Below, piece by piece: positions 1-11,839 of a DNA stretch of 64,000 bases; the first letter of the stretch is position 1; each line of letters starts with the position of its first letter. Where the stretch lies: NCBI RefSeq assembly GCF_029873635.1, contig NC_080423.1, positions 99,258,397 to 99,322,396 of the forward strand. The letters are read 5' to 3'. Source of the DNA: Malania oleifera (lineage: Eukaryota > Streptophyta > Magnoliopsida > Santalales > Ximeniaceae). The position numbers were made by a program, and so were the translations under genes. The notes below the pieces were generated by a model. The model was given only the letters and a program-made list of their open reading frames with translations. It was not told where the DNA came from and searched no databases.

Positions 1-1545
1 CTACCCGATAGAAATTTAGGCAAAAGTGTTACCAACTGACTTGATTGTATTTGATATGTGTGGGTTTGATATAATACTGGGTATGGACTGGTTGGCTGCC
101 AATCACGCCAACATTGATTGTTGTCAGAAATAAGTAATTTTCAGACCTCTTGGTGAGCAAGAATTCAGATTCGTTGGTTCACGGGTACGTGCTCCAACGC
201 AGTTAGTGTCAGCCGTGCAAGCGAGCAGATTACTTCTAGATGGAGGTCAGGGGTTTATAGCGTTTGTGAAAGAAGTATCCGAAAATGAATTGAAGATTGA
301 TAGCACCCCAGTGGTACGAGAATTTCTAGATGTTTTTCCAGAAGAGTTACCTGGGTTACCTCCTATGCACGATGTGGATTTTCCTATAGATTTACCTCTA
401 GGGACTACACCGATCTCTAAGGTCCTATATCGTATGGCTCCAGCTAAGTTGGGAGAATAGAAAAATCAGTTGCAAGACTTGCTGAATAGGGGATTTATAC
501 GACCCAGTGTATCACCGTGGGGAGCTCCAGTGTTGTTCGTAAAGAAGAAAGACGGGTCTATGAGGATGTGTATCGATTATAGAGAAATCAACAAGGTCTA
601 TTAAGAATAAATATCCTCTACCCCGTATAGATGATTTATTTGATCAGTTCCAGGGTACACTGGTATATTCCAAGATCAACCTCAGATCCAAGTATCATCA
701 AATAAGAGTAAAAGTAAAGGACATCGCGAAGACAGCCTTAAGGACCAGGTATGGGCACTACGAGTTCGTCATTATGCCGTTTGGTCTGATGAATGCCCCA
801 GTCGTGTTCATGGACTTGATGAACAAAGTTTTTCACCAATATCTAGATCAGTTTGTAGTAGTTTTCATTAATGACATACTGGTGTACTCAAGGAGTTTTG
901 AGGATCATGAAGTGCATTTGAGGCAGGTGCTGCAGACGCTCAGAGAGGAGAAGCTTTATGTCAAGTTTAGCAAGTGTGAGTTCTGGCTTGAGAAGGTAGC
1001 ATTTTTGGGTCACGTGATCTCAGGGGACGGTATTTTAGTAGATTCCAGCAAGATCGAGGCGGTGGTAAGTTGGGCCAGGCCGAGGAATGTGCAAGAAGTT
1101 AGGAGTTTCTTAGGACTGGCAGGTTATTTCCGCCGATTTGTGGAGGGATTTTCAGCTTTGTCAGAACCTCTCATGTGGTTGACTAGGAAAAATTCCAGAT
1201 TTGTGTGGGATGAAGAATGCGAGCAGATTTTTCAGGAATTAAAGCAGTGGGTCGTCACTACACCGGTACTAATGATTCCATTGGGAGGTGATGATTATGT
1301 TATCTACAGTGACGCATCTTTAAAAGGGCTTGATTGCATGCTGATGCAGCATGGTAGAGTGGTAGCATATGCGTCCAGGCAGTTGAAAGAATATGAAAAG
1401 AACTATCCTACTCACGATTTGGAATTGGTTGCGGTTGTACACGCACTGAAAATCTGGAGACATTACTTATATGGTGAGAGGTGTGAGATATTCTCTGATC
1501 ATAAGAGTCTAAAGTATTTCTTCACCCAAAAAGAGTTGAACAAGC
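1..1545 (+). pseudogene. Tekay/Del-type chromovirus pol, copy 1, first part (protease end, reverse transcriptase, RNase H)
   Basis: This is the pol region of a Ty3/gypsy element, already inside the protease at base 1. It reads through a protease C-terminus (LGMDWLAAN box near 80-110), reverse transcriptase (about 400-1000) and RNase H (about 1270-1545, with YSDAS near 1306). It aligns base for base with the second copy at 10310-11830, at roughly nine bases in ten by eye. Breaks seen are a stop near 129, a stop at 457-459 and a one-base loss near 597. The catalytic FIDD box reads FIND (864-878), so one metal-binding aspartate is gone. The reading is cut after the KELN residues by a solo LTR and resumes at 4482. 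The family call is firm; the Tekay/Del lineage rests on the chromodomain of the second copy. Confidence 0.93.
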
Positions 1546-1808
1546 TGTAGACACCCTATTTTTGCCCTAACCAAATAGAACAAGGGGTTCACTCTTATTA
1601 TTTTCTTATTTTTATTAATTATTATTATTATTATTATTTTATTAGTATTATTTTCCTACATTATTAGTACTTTACTATTATTTTGCTAGTATTTTTATTA
1701 TCATTATTATTATTATTTTTCATTTTTATTATTATTATTATTTTCTTTATTTTATTTTTACTTTGCTATAATTATTTTTATTTTTCATTTATTTTATTAT
1801 TTTTGATA

Positions 1809-1809
<1 letters not shown>

Positions 1810-1879
<70 letters not shown>
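1810..1879. repeat. (TTA)n microsatellite inside the large solo LTR
   Basis: An uninterrupted TTA array of about 23 units, set in about 550 bp of imperfect TTA-rich sequence (1600-2150). The reverse copy of this LTR has (TAA)n at the matching place (about 55740-56180), so the tract is part of the family. Confidence 0.97.
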
Positions 1880-2235
1880 GCATTAGTATCTTATTTTGGC
1901 TATTATTATTTTTAGTAATGTTATCATTATTATTATTACTATTATTTATTACTTTTAATATTAGTATTATTACTTTATTTTTTAATATTATTATTATTAT
2001 CATTTTACCAATAAGTATCTTAATTTTTATTTTTGCTATAATTATTTATTATTATTTACTATTAGTAGTAGTATTATTATTATTATTACCTTGTTGATAC
2101 TTATATGATAATTATTATTATTATTATTATTTCCATTTTCATTATTACCATAAGAATAAAAGCATAAAAAAAAGAGAAAAGAAAAATAAAATCAAAAAAG
2201 GAAGTTTGTTTTTAGGGTTTTCAAAAAAATTCTTT

Positions 2236-2243
2236 TATAAAAG
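2236..2243 (+). promoter_or_regulatory. Probable TATA box of the large LTR
   Basis: TATAAAAG about 690 bp into the LTR, followed by a purine-rich then C-rich leader. The other copy has the same box on the minus strand at 55661-55670, again next to the GC-rich tract. This fits a U3/R border; the start site itself is not visible. Confidence 0.6.
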
Positions 2244-2944
2244 AGAGGCCAAGGGGCCAAGGAAGAGGCAGCGCGCAGCCGGAGACCAAAAAGAAGCCAA
2301 GAAAAAAAAAAACTCTAAGCCTATTTTCTTTCCCTCTCTCTCTCGCTGCAATAGCAACAGCTTTTTCCGCTCCGTGGCCCCTTGCCACCTCTCCATCACT
2401 CTCTGTTTCTCTCCATTCTCCTCCAGCTCCAGCAACCACCATCCCTCCTCTACTCCTCTGCAACCACAGCTCTCGGCCTCCTCCACACCAGCAGGCCACA
2501 CAGCCGAACTCCAGCCCGAGGATCCCCTTCTGTGCCAGCAGTTCCTCCAGCCTGCAGCAGAACCCCCAGCAGACCACTCCACGGCCACTCCAGCAGAGCA
2601 GAACTCACGGCCCCTTGCTGCCACCGTCACAACTCCACGGCCACCATCCTCCAGCAACCTCCGATCCGCCCACACCGCCGTGAGCACCAACCGAGACTCT
2701 CATCATCTCCGGCCATCATCAATCTCTCCCCAGGACCTCCGGCCACGCACAGCAATTCTGAATACCAGACCTAAGCTTCCCCTGCTCCAGTCTTCATCAC
2801 AGCAACCCAGGCTCTACTCCAGCAGATCCTCACAACTCCCTACCACCCTCGGTCACAGTCACCAGTCGAAATCACCAAAAGCAGCAGCCCCAACCTTCTC
2901 CAGTAGTCTTGCTACACACAACCCCTCTGGTGAGTCCCTGCAGC

Positions 2945-3150
2945 AAAAACACACTGCACACACACAAAACACACACACACACACAGCACACACTGCACAC
3001 CCAAAATACACACTCACAGCACACACAAAAACACATACGCACAGCACACACTGCACACACAAAATACTCACACACAGCACACACAAAAACACACACACAC
3101 ACAGCACACACTGCAACACCCAAACACAGAAACACACACACACACATTCA
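2945..3150. repeat. AC-rich imperfect tandem repeat in the large LTR
   Basis: About 200 bp made of CACACA and GCACACACTGCACAC-type units. The GT-rich counterpart in the minus-strand copy lies at about 54750-55020. Confidence 0.9.
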
Positions 3151-3790
3151 CGTGCCCTTTTTTTTTTTTCTCTTCTATTTCTTTGTTGACTTTTTTTATT
3201 TATTTATTTGTTCTAACATCTAATATCTGGTTTTTTTTCTTGTATATGCAGGTATGTAGGTTTTTATTTTTATAGTTAGTTTAATATTTAGCATTCATGG
3301 TAAATTTTGGTTGTATTATTTATATAAGTTAATTGTCTTTATTGCGGAATTTTTATAATTGGAATTTGTCTAGATATTTAAAGTTTAATTTCATTTTATT
3401 CGTTGGATTGTTAATATTATTATTGCATTGTTTAATACGTAGTTAGAATAGTTATTGTAATTATTTACTTAATCCATATGTTTAGGGCTATTTAGGGTTT
3501 TCATCGTTGATGTATGTTCAATTTTAATTACTTAGGGTTTTCTTTATTGTACGTGTTATCTATACTCATATTAATATTTTCTGATATTTAGTATTCGTAT
3601 TCTAATATTTTATCATGTTTACATATAAAGGTATCAATCATTATGGTAAGTTTAGTATTTTGGTATATATTTTGCTATTATATTTAGTATGATATTGTAT
3701 ATGATATTATGGTATAATTATTATTTAGCTTCACCTATTAAGGCATTTTTTTTTATATAGATGGTATTACCTTGTATAGTATCTTAAGTG

Positions 3791-3797
<7 letters not shown>

Positions 3798-3829
<32 letters not shown>
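3798..3829. repeat. (AT)n microsatellite
   Basis: A run of alternating TA dinucleotides in the 3' half of the large solo LTR. A similar run occurs in the second copy at about 54640-54670. Confidence 0.9.
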
Positions 3830-3833
<4 letters not shown>

Positions 3834-4481
3834 TTTTATTGCCTATTTTGAAAGTTGTAATATTTTAACAGATATGCTTATTATCATTACTATTTTTATA
3901 TGCATTGTGATAATTTAATATTTTAACTTATTATCTTATCAATATATAGTAAAACCTCCCATACTAGTATTTTCCTATAAAAATTTTATATACAATTTCA
4001 AAATTTGGGAGCGTATTTTCTTAGATATTTTATTGATTTTTAATCCTTATGATTTTATTGCGGGGGTATGAGCCTTCGGGCATCACGTACCTTAAGCTCT
4101 GAGGGAATATATATGTATATATATATATATTATATTTATTTGTTTATTTATTTATTTATTTTTCATGTGTATTTATAAATTCATAAAAAGGAGTAATGTA
4201 AAGACTTATTAGATTAACTTAGGGATAATTTCAAATTAATTAGGTACCGTTCGTAAGAACGGGCGCGTAGGGGGTGCTCGTACCTTCCCCTCGCGTAACC
4301 GAACTCCTGACCCTAGCTCTGGTAATGTAGACCGATTCTACCCCTAACGGGGTAGTAATCATGTGTTCTAACCACACTAAAGGTTAGTGGCGACTCCGAC
4401 ATTCACTATTTTTCCTTGAAAATTAAAATTGATTTTTTATTTCGCCGCCTGGGGCACACACGCTCCCGGGACGTCACGACA

Positions 4482-5518
4482 CAAGCGACAGAGGAGGTGG
4501 TTGGAACTTATCAAGGATTACGACTGTACCATCAATTACCACCCAGGTAAAGCAAATGTGGTGGCTGATGCTTTGAGCCGTAAATTAGGAGACACGGCAC
4601 AGTTAGCAGCGGTAGTTCAACATCCAATTTAGATAGACTTGGAAAGACTTGGTGTAGTGTTAGTGGAAGATGATCGTCAGGCGCTTATTTCCAGTTTGCT
4701 TGTACAGCCTACATTTTATGAGAGAATTAAAGTTGCACAGAGGGATGATTCGGAATTGGTAGAAGTGATAGCCAGAGTACAGGATGGTCAGGGGGAAGAA
4801 TTCAGCATTGTTGATGATGGGGCTCTGAGATTTCGCACCAGATTGTGTGTGCCTGCAGATGACAGCATCAAGAGGATGATTCTAGAGGAGGCACACAGAT
4901 CTCTATACACTGTTCATCCTGACATTATGAAAATGTATAGGAATTTGCGAGAGTATTTCTAGTGGAGTGGCATGAAGAGGGAGATAACAAAGTTTGTACA
5001 GCAGTGTTTGACGTACCAGCAGGTTAAAGCTGAGCACTAGAGGTCGGCTGGTCAATTGCAGCCACTTTTCATTCCTGAGTGGAAGTGGGACCACGTATCC
5101 ATGGATTTTGTTGCTGGGTTGCCGCCAGCGTCGCATGGTCAGAATGCTATTTGGGTGGTGGTTGATAGATTGACGAAGATAGCGCACTTTCTATCTATTA
5201 AGGTTAGCTACCCTATGAACAAGTTAGCAGAGATTTACATACAGGAGATTGTTTGGCCCCATGGAGTACCGGTATCCACAGTCTCGGACCGTGATCCCCG
5301 TTTTACATCACGGTTCTAAAGGAGCTTATAGGAGGCATTGGGGACTCAGTTAGCATTCAACATTACTTTCCACCCTCATACCGATGGTCAGACTGAGAGA
5401 ACAATCCAAGTATTAGAAGATATGCTTCGTGCCTGTGTGCTAGATTTTGGAGGTAGCTGGATTTAGTTTTTGCCGTTAGTTGAATTTGCTTATAATAACA
5501 GTTATCAGACTAACATCT
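4482..5518 (+). pseudogene. Tekay/Del-type chromovirus pol, copy 1, second part (RNase H end and integrase)
   Basis: This continues the reading broken at 1545: the RNase H tail ([15 protein letters not shown], near 4534-4578), then integrase. The zinc-binding part keeps both histidines, but the second cysteine of the Cys pair is tyrosine (CLTYQQ near 5005). The catalytic core keeps the first aspartate (MDFVAG, about 5101), the second in SDRDPRF (about 5287) and the glutamate region (about 5440). Stops occur at 4630, 4960, 5038, 5317 and 5464. The copy ends abruptly after the YNNSYQTNI residues near 5518, where it is fused to the middle of an LTR. The integrase C-terminus and chromodomain are missing. 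Confidence 0.92.
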
Positions 5519-6009
5519 AAATACTGGTCGGCCAGCTAGTGTAGATCCCGCCTACGGGCTGCACAACCCTGTCATGAGGGGTTAAATCATGTCACACAGT
5601 TGTCCGTAGGGAAAGTTTTCAGTTACTATTACGTATATACAAATTTACAGAGACAGAGAATATATTTATGTACATTAGAAGTATTTTGAATAGTAACCTA
5701 CAATACTGATATGTTAAGCAACACAGAAATGGTGGTGGTTCTTATTATTAGTATTGTATTTACAGATCCAGTTACACATGATTATATAGAAACAGATTTT
5801 CATAATATTGTAACTCATTTGCCACACATTAGTAATAGCATATTTCGTCTTACTAAGCATTGACTCATCCCAGTGTTGAATCATTTTTCAAGTGATCCAG
5901 GTAGGCGAGCAGACCAGACTCGTAGATAGAGGGGCTTCAATATTGCCTTTTCAGTGAAGTGGGTATTTTTGTTTAGCCCTAACCAGTTGAGGGTATTTTT
6001 GGGGAAACA

Positions 6010-6010
6010 G

Positions 6011-6038
<28 letters not shown>
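6010..6038. repeat. (AT)n microsatellite in the LTR
   Basis: A short TA run at the same LTR position as 15475-15502 in the 3' LTR. Confidence 0.85.
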
Positions 6039-6041
<3 letters not shown>

Positions 6042-7607
6042 TTGGAAAACATGTTAGCACTCTAATATTATATATAACTACGTATGGTTGTGTTTATTTG
6101 ATTTCTGTTTCTTGCTTCTTAGGTTGATTGTAACACCCCGACCCCGAGGGGCCTGGGATATTAACTTTTTACTACTGATTTACAGCGGAAGCAAAATAAA
6201 CTCAACTTTTATTAAACCAGAGCGCTAATCATCCATATTACAATCATTTATTTCAAAAGAAGAAAAATTATACAAACATAAATATCTGAAACCATACTAA
6301 TATTTCTAATCAATCTTTATTTTTCTAATCCCCACCCGCATGCTTGCTAAGCCTGATTTCCGACATGTCCTTCAGAGTTATCTGAAATAAAATATGATTG
6401 GGGTGAGACGACGCTCAATAAGTAAATAAGATTATTATTAATGTGTGGCCAAAATGAGCTTTTAAAGAATTTCGTAAAACAATATTTAATACTATAACTT
6501 CAAGACTGCTTTTAGAATAAACATAAATTTAAAAATTTCTGCATAAAACTTTTGTCATCAATTTCAACAGTAGATTTTTACAATCATATACTATAACTGC
6601 TAAATTAAACTTTTAACTTTAAAACTGTAAAAATATTTAATGATAAACATACATATACTTTTCCTTATACGTTTTCCTTAGATCGTTATTTAAGCACCAA
6701 AATGATTCTTTTCATGTAAACTTACACTTTTCCTTCAAATCATCAGTAACTTTGTACACGTAATTAAATATGTATAAACATATATTATAAAATCCACCCT
6801 TAGGCCTGTTTGTCGTAAGTCATGTTTACCCCCATGATTGGCTTGTGCGGTCCGAAGACTGGACTTAGCTGGTTGGCCGACCAAACTAAATCAACGTACG
6901 TAAACTTTAAGTGAGATTTTCCTTATTAAGTCCTGGTCCGGAACCAGGTGTGCACTCAGGAGAAATCCACTAACATAAATAACCACTCTGTAAACAGTGT
7001 GGGTGCACTTTGATCCGTATAAACTTTAAACTGCGGTATCAAGCATCTGTAACTTTGAACTTTCGTTGCCATAAGGGGTTTTAAAATCATCTTATTATAA
7101 TTTATCCAATTTAAAAATAATATCGTGAAAATCTCATCTTTACTCATATTTTCATAAAAATGCAACGTAAAAATAAACTCATGCCACACAATTTTTGTGT
7201 TAAAAATATATATAATTTTATTTTTGAATAGAAAGAAATGCTGAAAATTTACCCGAGGGGATTGGAACATTTCTTAACCCAAAAATAGATGCAAGTATAT
7301 TAAAGATAGAACTGGTATAATTAAATATGCATAAAAATAAACTCATGGAAATTTTGTGGAACTAAGTAACATAATTAAAATTTACGTACAAAATAAACTC
7401 TGGTATGAATTTAAAATAAAAAGAAACTAACATAATCAAAATTTACTTACCTTCTTCCTTACGAACACTGTAACTATCTCTAAGAAATGAGATCGGAAAG
7501 AGTGGGTGATTAAGAACTTACTCAAAAATTCTCTCTCCACCACAATTTCTTTCACTCACTAATTCTTCTCTTCCTTGGAAAATTGTTGTGAAAAATGAAG
7601 GTTGAGA

Positions 7608-7625
7608 GCTTCCTATTTATAGGAA
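7608..7625 (-). promoter_or_regulatory. TATA-like box of the nested solo LTR
   Basis: The minus strand reads TCCTATAAATAGG, downstream of the palindrome cluster and upstream of the U5-like blocks, which is the order expected for a U3/R border. Confidence 0.55.
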
Positions 7626-7946
7626 AATTTTGGGGAAGAAATGAAATTTATAAAAGTGTGGGGAGATTGGTGAAATTATAATTTTTAAAAATTAAAGAAT
7701 GGGCAAGGTATGGGTTGAGTATGGGATAGGGATGGAGGCCATGTGGGAGTGCTTGCCACCATTCCCACTAAATAATTTTTTTTAATTAATTCTAATTAAT
7801 TAATCAATTACTTAATTAATTATTTTATTATTTTATTATTTTTTTTCCTAATCATTATTATCATTATTATTATCATTGTTATTAATTTTAAACTACTTTA
7901 AGTATTTATTTATTTTAGAACAAGAATTAAATTTAAATTTTGGAAA

Positions 7947-8400
7947 CTCATGTGGGCCCCACATGGTCTTGTGGGCCCCACACAACTTCGAGACCCGAAT
8001 GGATCCTACGTAACTCGAATAACTCTTATACGATTTTATGCATCCTACATAGCTTTGAGACTTGTGTAAACCTCCATACGGCTTCGGGACTCATGTGGGC
8101 CCCACACAGTCTTGTGGGCCCCACACAGTCTTGTGGGCCCCGCATAGGATACCTATATTATTATTATTTTATCATATATTTTTTCAAATTATATCAGTTA
8201 AAACATTATTTTATGTACTTATTTACGTATATAAACAGTGTCTTGTGGCTCCGGGACTCATGTGGACCCCACATAGTCTTGTGGGCCCCACATATGATAC
8301 TTATATTATTATCATCTTATTATATATTTCTACAAATTATGTCTGTCAAAACACTATTTTATGTATATATATACTTATTTACGTGTACAAACAGTGTCTA
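7947..8400. repeat. GTGGGCCCCAC palindrome cluster, partly a tandem duplication of about 170 bp
   Basis: At least seven copies or near copies of TGTGGGCCCCACA lie between 7947 and 8295. The block from about 8083 to 8245 is repeated in tandem from about 8250 to 8400: palindromes, then AT-rich sequence, then the AAACAGTGTCT end. It lies in the presumed U3 of the minus-strand LTR. Confidence 0.85.
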
Positions 8401-8598
8401 TCCTGTTTATTTTATGAAATTCCATTTTGACCAGGCCGACCTCCAGGGAGCGACTGAGCCGCAATGGTCTCTGAGCACTCGCTAAGACAAGGTCTTTCTT
8501 AGGCATCAAACATGGAATCAAGGATCCTACAGAAAAACACTTCTGTATTGATATTAACTTAATGACTATTTTTATTATTTTATTATTATTGTACTTTA

Positions 8599-8640
<42 letters not shown>

Positions 8641-8747
8641 GGTCATCACATTGATGATTGGGTCTATTATGGTATCAGAGCATGTTAAATGTCATAGTAT
8701 GAAAAAAAAAAAAAAAAACCCCATTTAAATAGCAGGTCACTACATTT

Positions 8748-8760
8748 TGGTATCAGAGCC
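8748..8760 (+). other. Primer binding site (initiator Met tRNA) of Tekay copy 2
   Basis: TGGTATCAGAGCC lies three bases after the LTR end. It is the standard complement of the 3' end of plant initiator Met tRNA, used to start minus-strand DNA synthesis. A 12-base copy of the same sequence occurs 78 bp earlier inside the LTR (8670-8681). Confidence 0.93.
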
Positions 8761-9049
8761 TAGGTTGTTAGGTTCTATAGACTTTAGAGTGCAGCAGAAG
8801 CAATACCAGAGTATAGGAAAAGGATTTGAGGTTTGTTCGGTTGTCTGGATACATGATTTCCATGGTGGTTTCTATGTTTTTCCTAAGGTGATGATTTCAG
8901 GAAAATCATAGTAAACTATTGTTGGGTCATGTGTCTAGGTAACAGAACTAGATATTGAGTTAAGGTCAGGGAAGGTAATTAATTTTGAATTGGTATAGGA
9001 TAGATCAGTGTAGGAGATGAGGTACATAAGTGTGTTTCTTGTTTTCAGG

Positions 9050-10044
9050 ATGGATCTAGGAAGCAGTGCACGAATGCTTGGGAGGATAGGCCAGGACCTT
9101 CCAGCATAGGTGGAGGAGATACAAATGCTGTGCTAAGCAGCGTCACTCAGCAGGTGATGGCTGAGATGGCCAGGAATTCTGGGGAGCATAGCTGTTCGAT
9201 CGAGCAGTTTACGCGGATGAAACCCCCATCCTTTGCTGGTGGAGATGACCCGATTGTAGTTGAAAATTGGGTCCAGGATATCGAAGAGACATTGGCGGTG
9301 CTTCCATGTACGGATGAGCAAAAGGTAGCATTTGTAGCATTTAAGTTGACAGGGGAGGCAAAACGCTGGTGGAGAGCAGCGCGACTGATAGAGGAGCTGA
9401 GGTCAGTTCCAGTGCTAGTGACTTGGGATTGATTCAAGGAGCTGTGCTTCGAGCGATATTTTCCTTCTGTCATTTGGAGCACAAAGGCATCAGAGTTTTT
9501 ACATCTAGTACAGGGGCAGATGACTGTATCCCAGTACGCGACTCAATTTATCGAGTTGTCGCGTTTTGCTCCGCATCTAGCACCTAATGAAGAGAAAAAG
9601 GCAAGGAAGTTTGAGGAGGGACTGAGGCAGAATTTGTTTGACCAGGTGATTGATTTCAGGGCTCAGACATTCACAGAGGTTGTAGATAGAGTTGCGATTA
9701 TTGAGAGTGGTATTCAGAGGGGTGTAGTAGCTCAAAGTCAGAGGAAAAGGCCTGCGCCTTAAGGTTTTCAAGCTGGCACCAGTAGGGTTCCATGGAGAGG
9801 AGGTCACGATAGGGGAGATCAAAGGCAGATGGCAGGACCTCGGGGAAATCAAGGTGCACTGATCAACATGGTATGTCAGACGTGTGGGAGACGTCATCCA
9901 GGGGAGTGCCGGGTAGGCAAAGGTGTATGTTATCATTGTGGGAGACCCGACCACATGGTACGTGAATGCCCAGGTCAGCCAGACCAAGTCCCAGCTCCCA
10001 GGCCCTATCAGGGAGGACATCAGACAGCTCGGGGAGGATACTGA
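9050..10044 (+). pseudogene. Tekay/Del-type gag, copy 2
   Basis: The gag polyprotein forms the particle and binds the genomic RNA. The first ATG after the leader is at 9050; the reading is soon broken and is clearest from about 9130. The capsid part has a PPSFAGG box near 9226 and the [11 protein letters not shown] box near 9340-9372. A stop at 9430 replaces a tryptophan codon, and another stop lies at 9760. Two zinc knuckles follow: CQTCGRRHPGEC (about 9877-9912) and CYHCGRPDHMVREC (about 9928-9969), the CCHC nucleic-acid-binding motifs. A stop at 10042 ends the reading just before protease. The third copy at 61556 has the same order. Confidence 0.92.
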
Positions 10045-10071
10045 GTGCCTCGTGGTGGCCAATAGAGGAAT

Positions 10072-11836
10072 GTGGCCCCAGCGCGAGTATACGCTCTGAC
10101 GTCGGGTGATGCAGAGGCTGCTGCGGATGTGGTGACAGGTACATTTACTGTTTTATCACATCTAGTCATTGTTCTTTTTGACTCAGGTGCTACTCATTCT
10201 TTCATCTCTGCATCTTATGTTAAATTATCTAAGAGTGAGACCCAGTCATTAGATGTAGCGCTGTCGGTAGCTACACCATCAGGATCAGTAGAGGGTACTT
10301 AGGGGCTATCCGATAGAAATCTAGGGGAAAATGTTACCAGCTAATCTGATTGTATTTGAAATGTGTGGGTTCGATATTATATTGGGTATGGACTGGTTGG
10401 CTGCCAATCACGCCAGTATTGATTGTCATCAGAAAGAGGTAATTTTCAGACCCCCTAGTACGCAGGAATTCAGATTGGTTGGTTCACGGGTACGTGCTCC
10501 AATGCAGTTGGTGTCAACTGTGCGGGCAAGCAGATTACTCCTGGACTGAGGTTAGGGGTTTATAGATTTTGTGAAGGATGTATTCGAAAATGAATTGAAG
10601 ATTGATAGCACCCCAGTGGTACAAGAATTTTTAGATGTTTTTCCAGAGGAGTTACCTGGATTGCCTCCTGTACACAAGGTGGATTTTCCTATAGATTTAC
10701 CTCCAGGGACTGCACCGATCTCTAAGGTTCCCTATCGTATGGCTCCAACTGAATTGGGAGAATTAAAGGAACAGTTGCAAGACTTGCTGAATAAGGGATT
10801 TATATGATCCAGTGTATCGTCGTGGGGAGCTCCAGTGTTATTCGTAAAGAAGAAAGATGGGTCCATGAGGATATGTATTGATTACAGGGAGATAAACAAA
10901 GTTACTATTAAAAATAAATATCCTCTACCTCGTATCGATCTGTTTGATCAGCTCCAGGGTACACGGGTGTATTCCAAGATCGACTTTAGATTCGAGTATC
11001 ATCAAGTGAGAGTAAAAGTGGAGGACATCGCGAAGATAACCTTCAAGACTAGGTACGGGCACTACGAGTTCCTCGTTATGCTGTTTGTTCTGACTAATAC
11101 CCCAACTGTGTTCATGAACTTGATGAATAGAGTTTTTCACTAGTATTTAGATCAGTTTGTAGTAGTTTTCATTGACAATATACTGGTGTACTTGAGGAGT
11201 TTTGAGGATCATGAGGCGCATTTGAGGCTGGTGCTGCAAACACTCAGGGAAGAGAAGCTTTACGCCAAGTTTAGCAAGTGTGAGTTCTGGCTTGAGAAGG
11301 TTGCATTTTTAGGCCATGTGATCTCACGAGACGGTATTTCAGTAGATCCCAGAAAGATTGAGGCGGTAGTGAATTGGGCCAGGCCGAAGAACATGTAGGA
11401 AGTCATAAGTTTCTTAGGGCTGACAGGTTATTACCGCCGATTTGTGGAGAGATTTTCAGCTTTGTCAGGACCTCTCACACGGTTGACTAGGAAAAATGCA
11501 AGATTTGTGTGGGATGAAGAATGCGAGCAGAGTTTTCAGGAATTAAAGCAGTGGCTCGTCACTGCACCTATACTGACGATTCCATCGGGAGGTGATGGTT
11601 ATGTTATCTACAGTGACGCGTCTTTGAAAGGGTTTGGTTGCTTGCTGATGTTGCATAGTAGGGTGGTAGCATATGCGTCTAGGAAGTTGAAAGAATATGA
11701 AAAGAACTATCCTACTCACGATTTGGAAGTGGCTGCGGTTGTACATGCACTGAAAATCTGGAGACATTACTTATATGGTGAGAGGTGTGAGATATTCTCT
11801 TATCATAAAAGTCTAAAATATTTCTTCACTGTACCG
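10072..11836 (+). pseudogene. Tekay/Del-type protease, reverse transcriptase and RNase H, copy 2
   Basis: The aspartic protease has DSGATHS at 10180-10200, the active-site loop. The reverse transcriptase runs from about 10690 to 11400, with [18 protein letters not shown] near 10847. Its catalytic FIDD box reads FIDN (11168-11182). RNase H runs from about 11600, with YSDAS. Stops occur at 10300, 10546, 10804, 11141 and 11396, and the reading shifts near 10307. After KYFFT the RNase H jumps straight to the spacer before integrase; about 130 bp present in copy 1 (4483-4600) are missing here. Copies 1 and 2 therefore decayed separately. Confidence 0.93.
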
Positions 11837-11839
11837 TAA

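Larger units (their letters stand above)
1546..4481 (+). mobile_element. Solo LTR of a large-LTR retrotransposon family, 2.9 kb, TSD CAAGC
   Basis: It starts TGTAGACACCC and ends GTCACGACA, with the 5-bp direct duplication CAAGC at 1541-1545 and 4482-4486. Removing it and one duplication restores the interrupted gypsy RNase H. It contains a TTA microsatellite, a TATA box, a GC-rich leader, an AC-rich tract and AT-rich sequence, with no gag, pol, primer site or polypurine tract. A second copy lies in reverse at 52932-56232. Multi-kilobase LTRs are known from Tat/Ogre-type gypsy elements, but I cannot assign a lineage without an internal domain. Confidence 0.93.
6129..8650 (-). mobile_element. 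Solo LTR, 2.5 kb, TSD TTGAT, nested in the LTR of Tekay copy 2
   Basis: The + strand starts TGTAACACCCC and ends GGTCATCACA, flanked by TTGAT at 6124-6128 and 8651-8655. Excising it restores the host LTR sequence seen at 15591-15610. Read on the minus strand it is a related LTR: the U5-like block at 6800-6900 and the block at 6360-6430 match, in reverse, blocks near 15000 and 15330 of the 3' LTR. A TATA-like CTATAAATAG sits on the minus strand near 7615. Upstream of it (7947-8295) is a cluster of GTGGGCCCCAC palindromes. No internal domain is present. Confidence 0.92.
5519..8744 (+). mobile_element. 5'-truncated LTR preceding Tekay copy 2, split by a solo LTR
   Basis: 5519-6128 and 8651-8744 match the 3' part of the LTR at 13640-15678 (homology from about 14985 on). 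The end, GGTCACTACA at 8735-8744, is the exact inverse of the LTR start TGTAGTGACC at 13640. It is followed after three bases by the tRNA primer site. The first part of the LTR is absent; instead copy-1 integrase joins directly. Divergence from the 3' LTR is roughly one base in ten by eye, which suggests an old insertion. Confidence 0.88.

Noticed and set aside
1683-1880. Open frame rich in tyrosine and isoleucine
   Set aside because: Translation of a TTA microsatellite.
2206-3189. Open frame of 327 codons in the large solo LTR
   Set aside because: Low-complexity composition (Pro, Ser, Thr, His from C- and AC-rich DNA), no domain, and not conserved as protein in the second LTR copy.
7940-8485. 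Open frame of 181 codons
   Set aside because: It reads through GGGCCC palindromes and a tandem duplication in an LTR; no domain.
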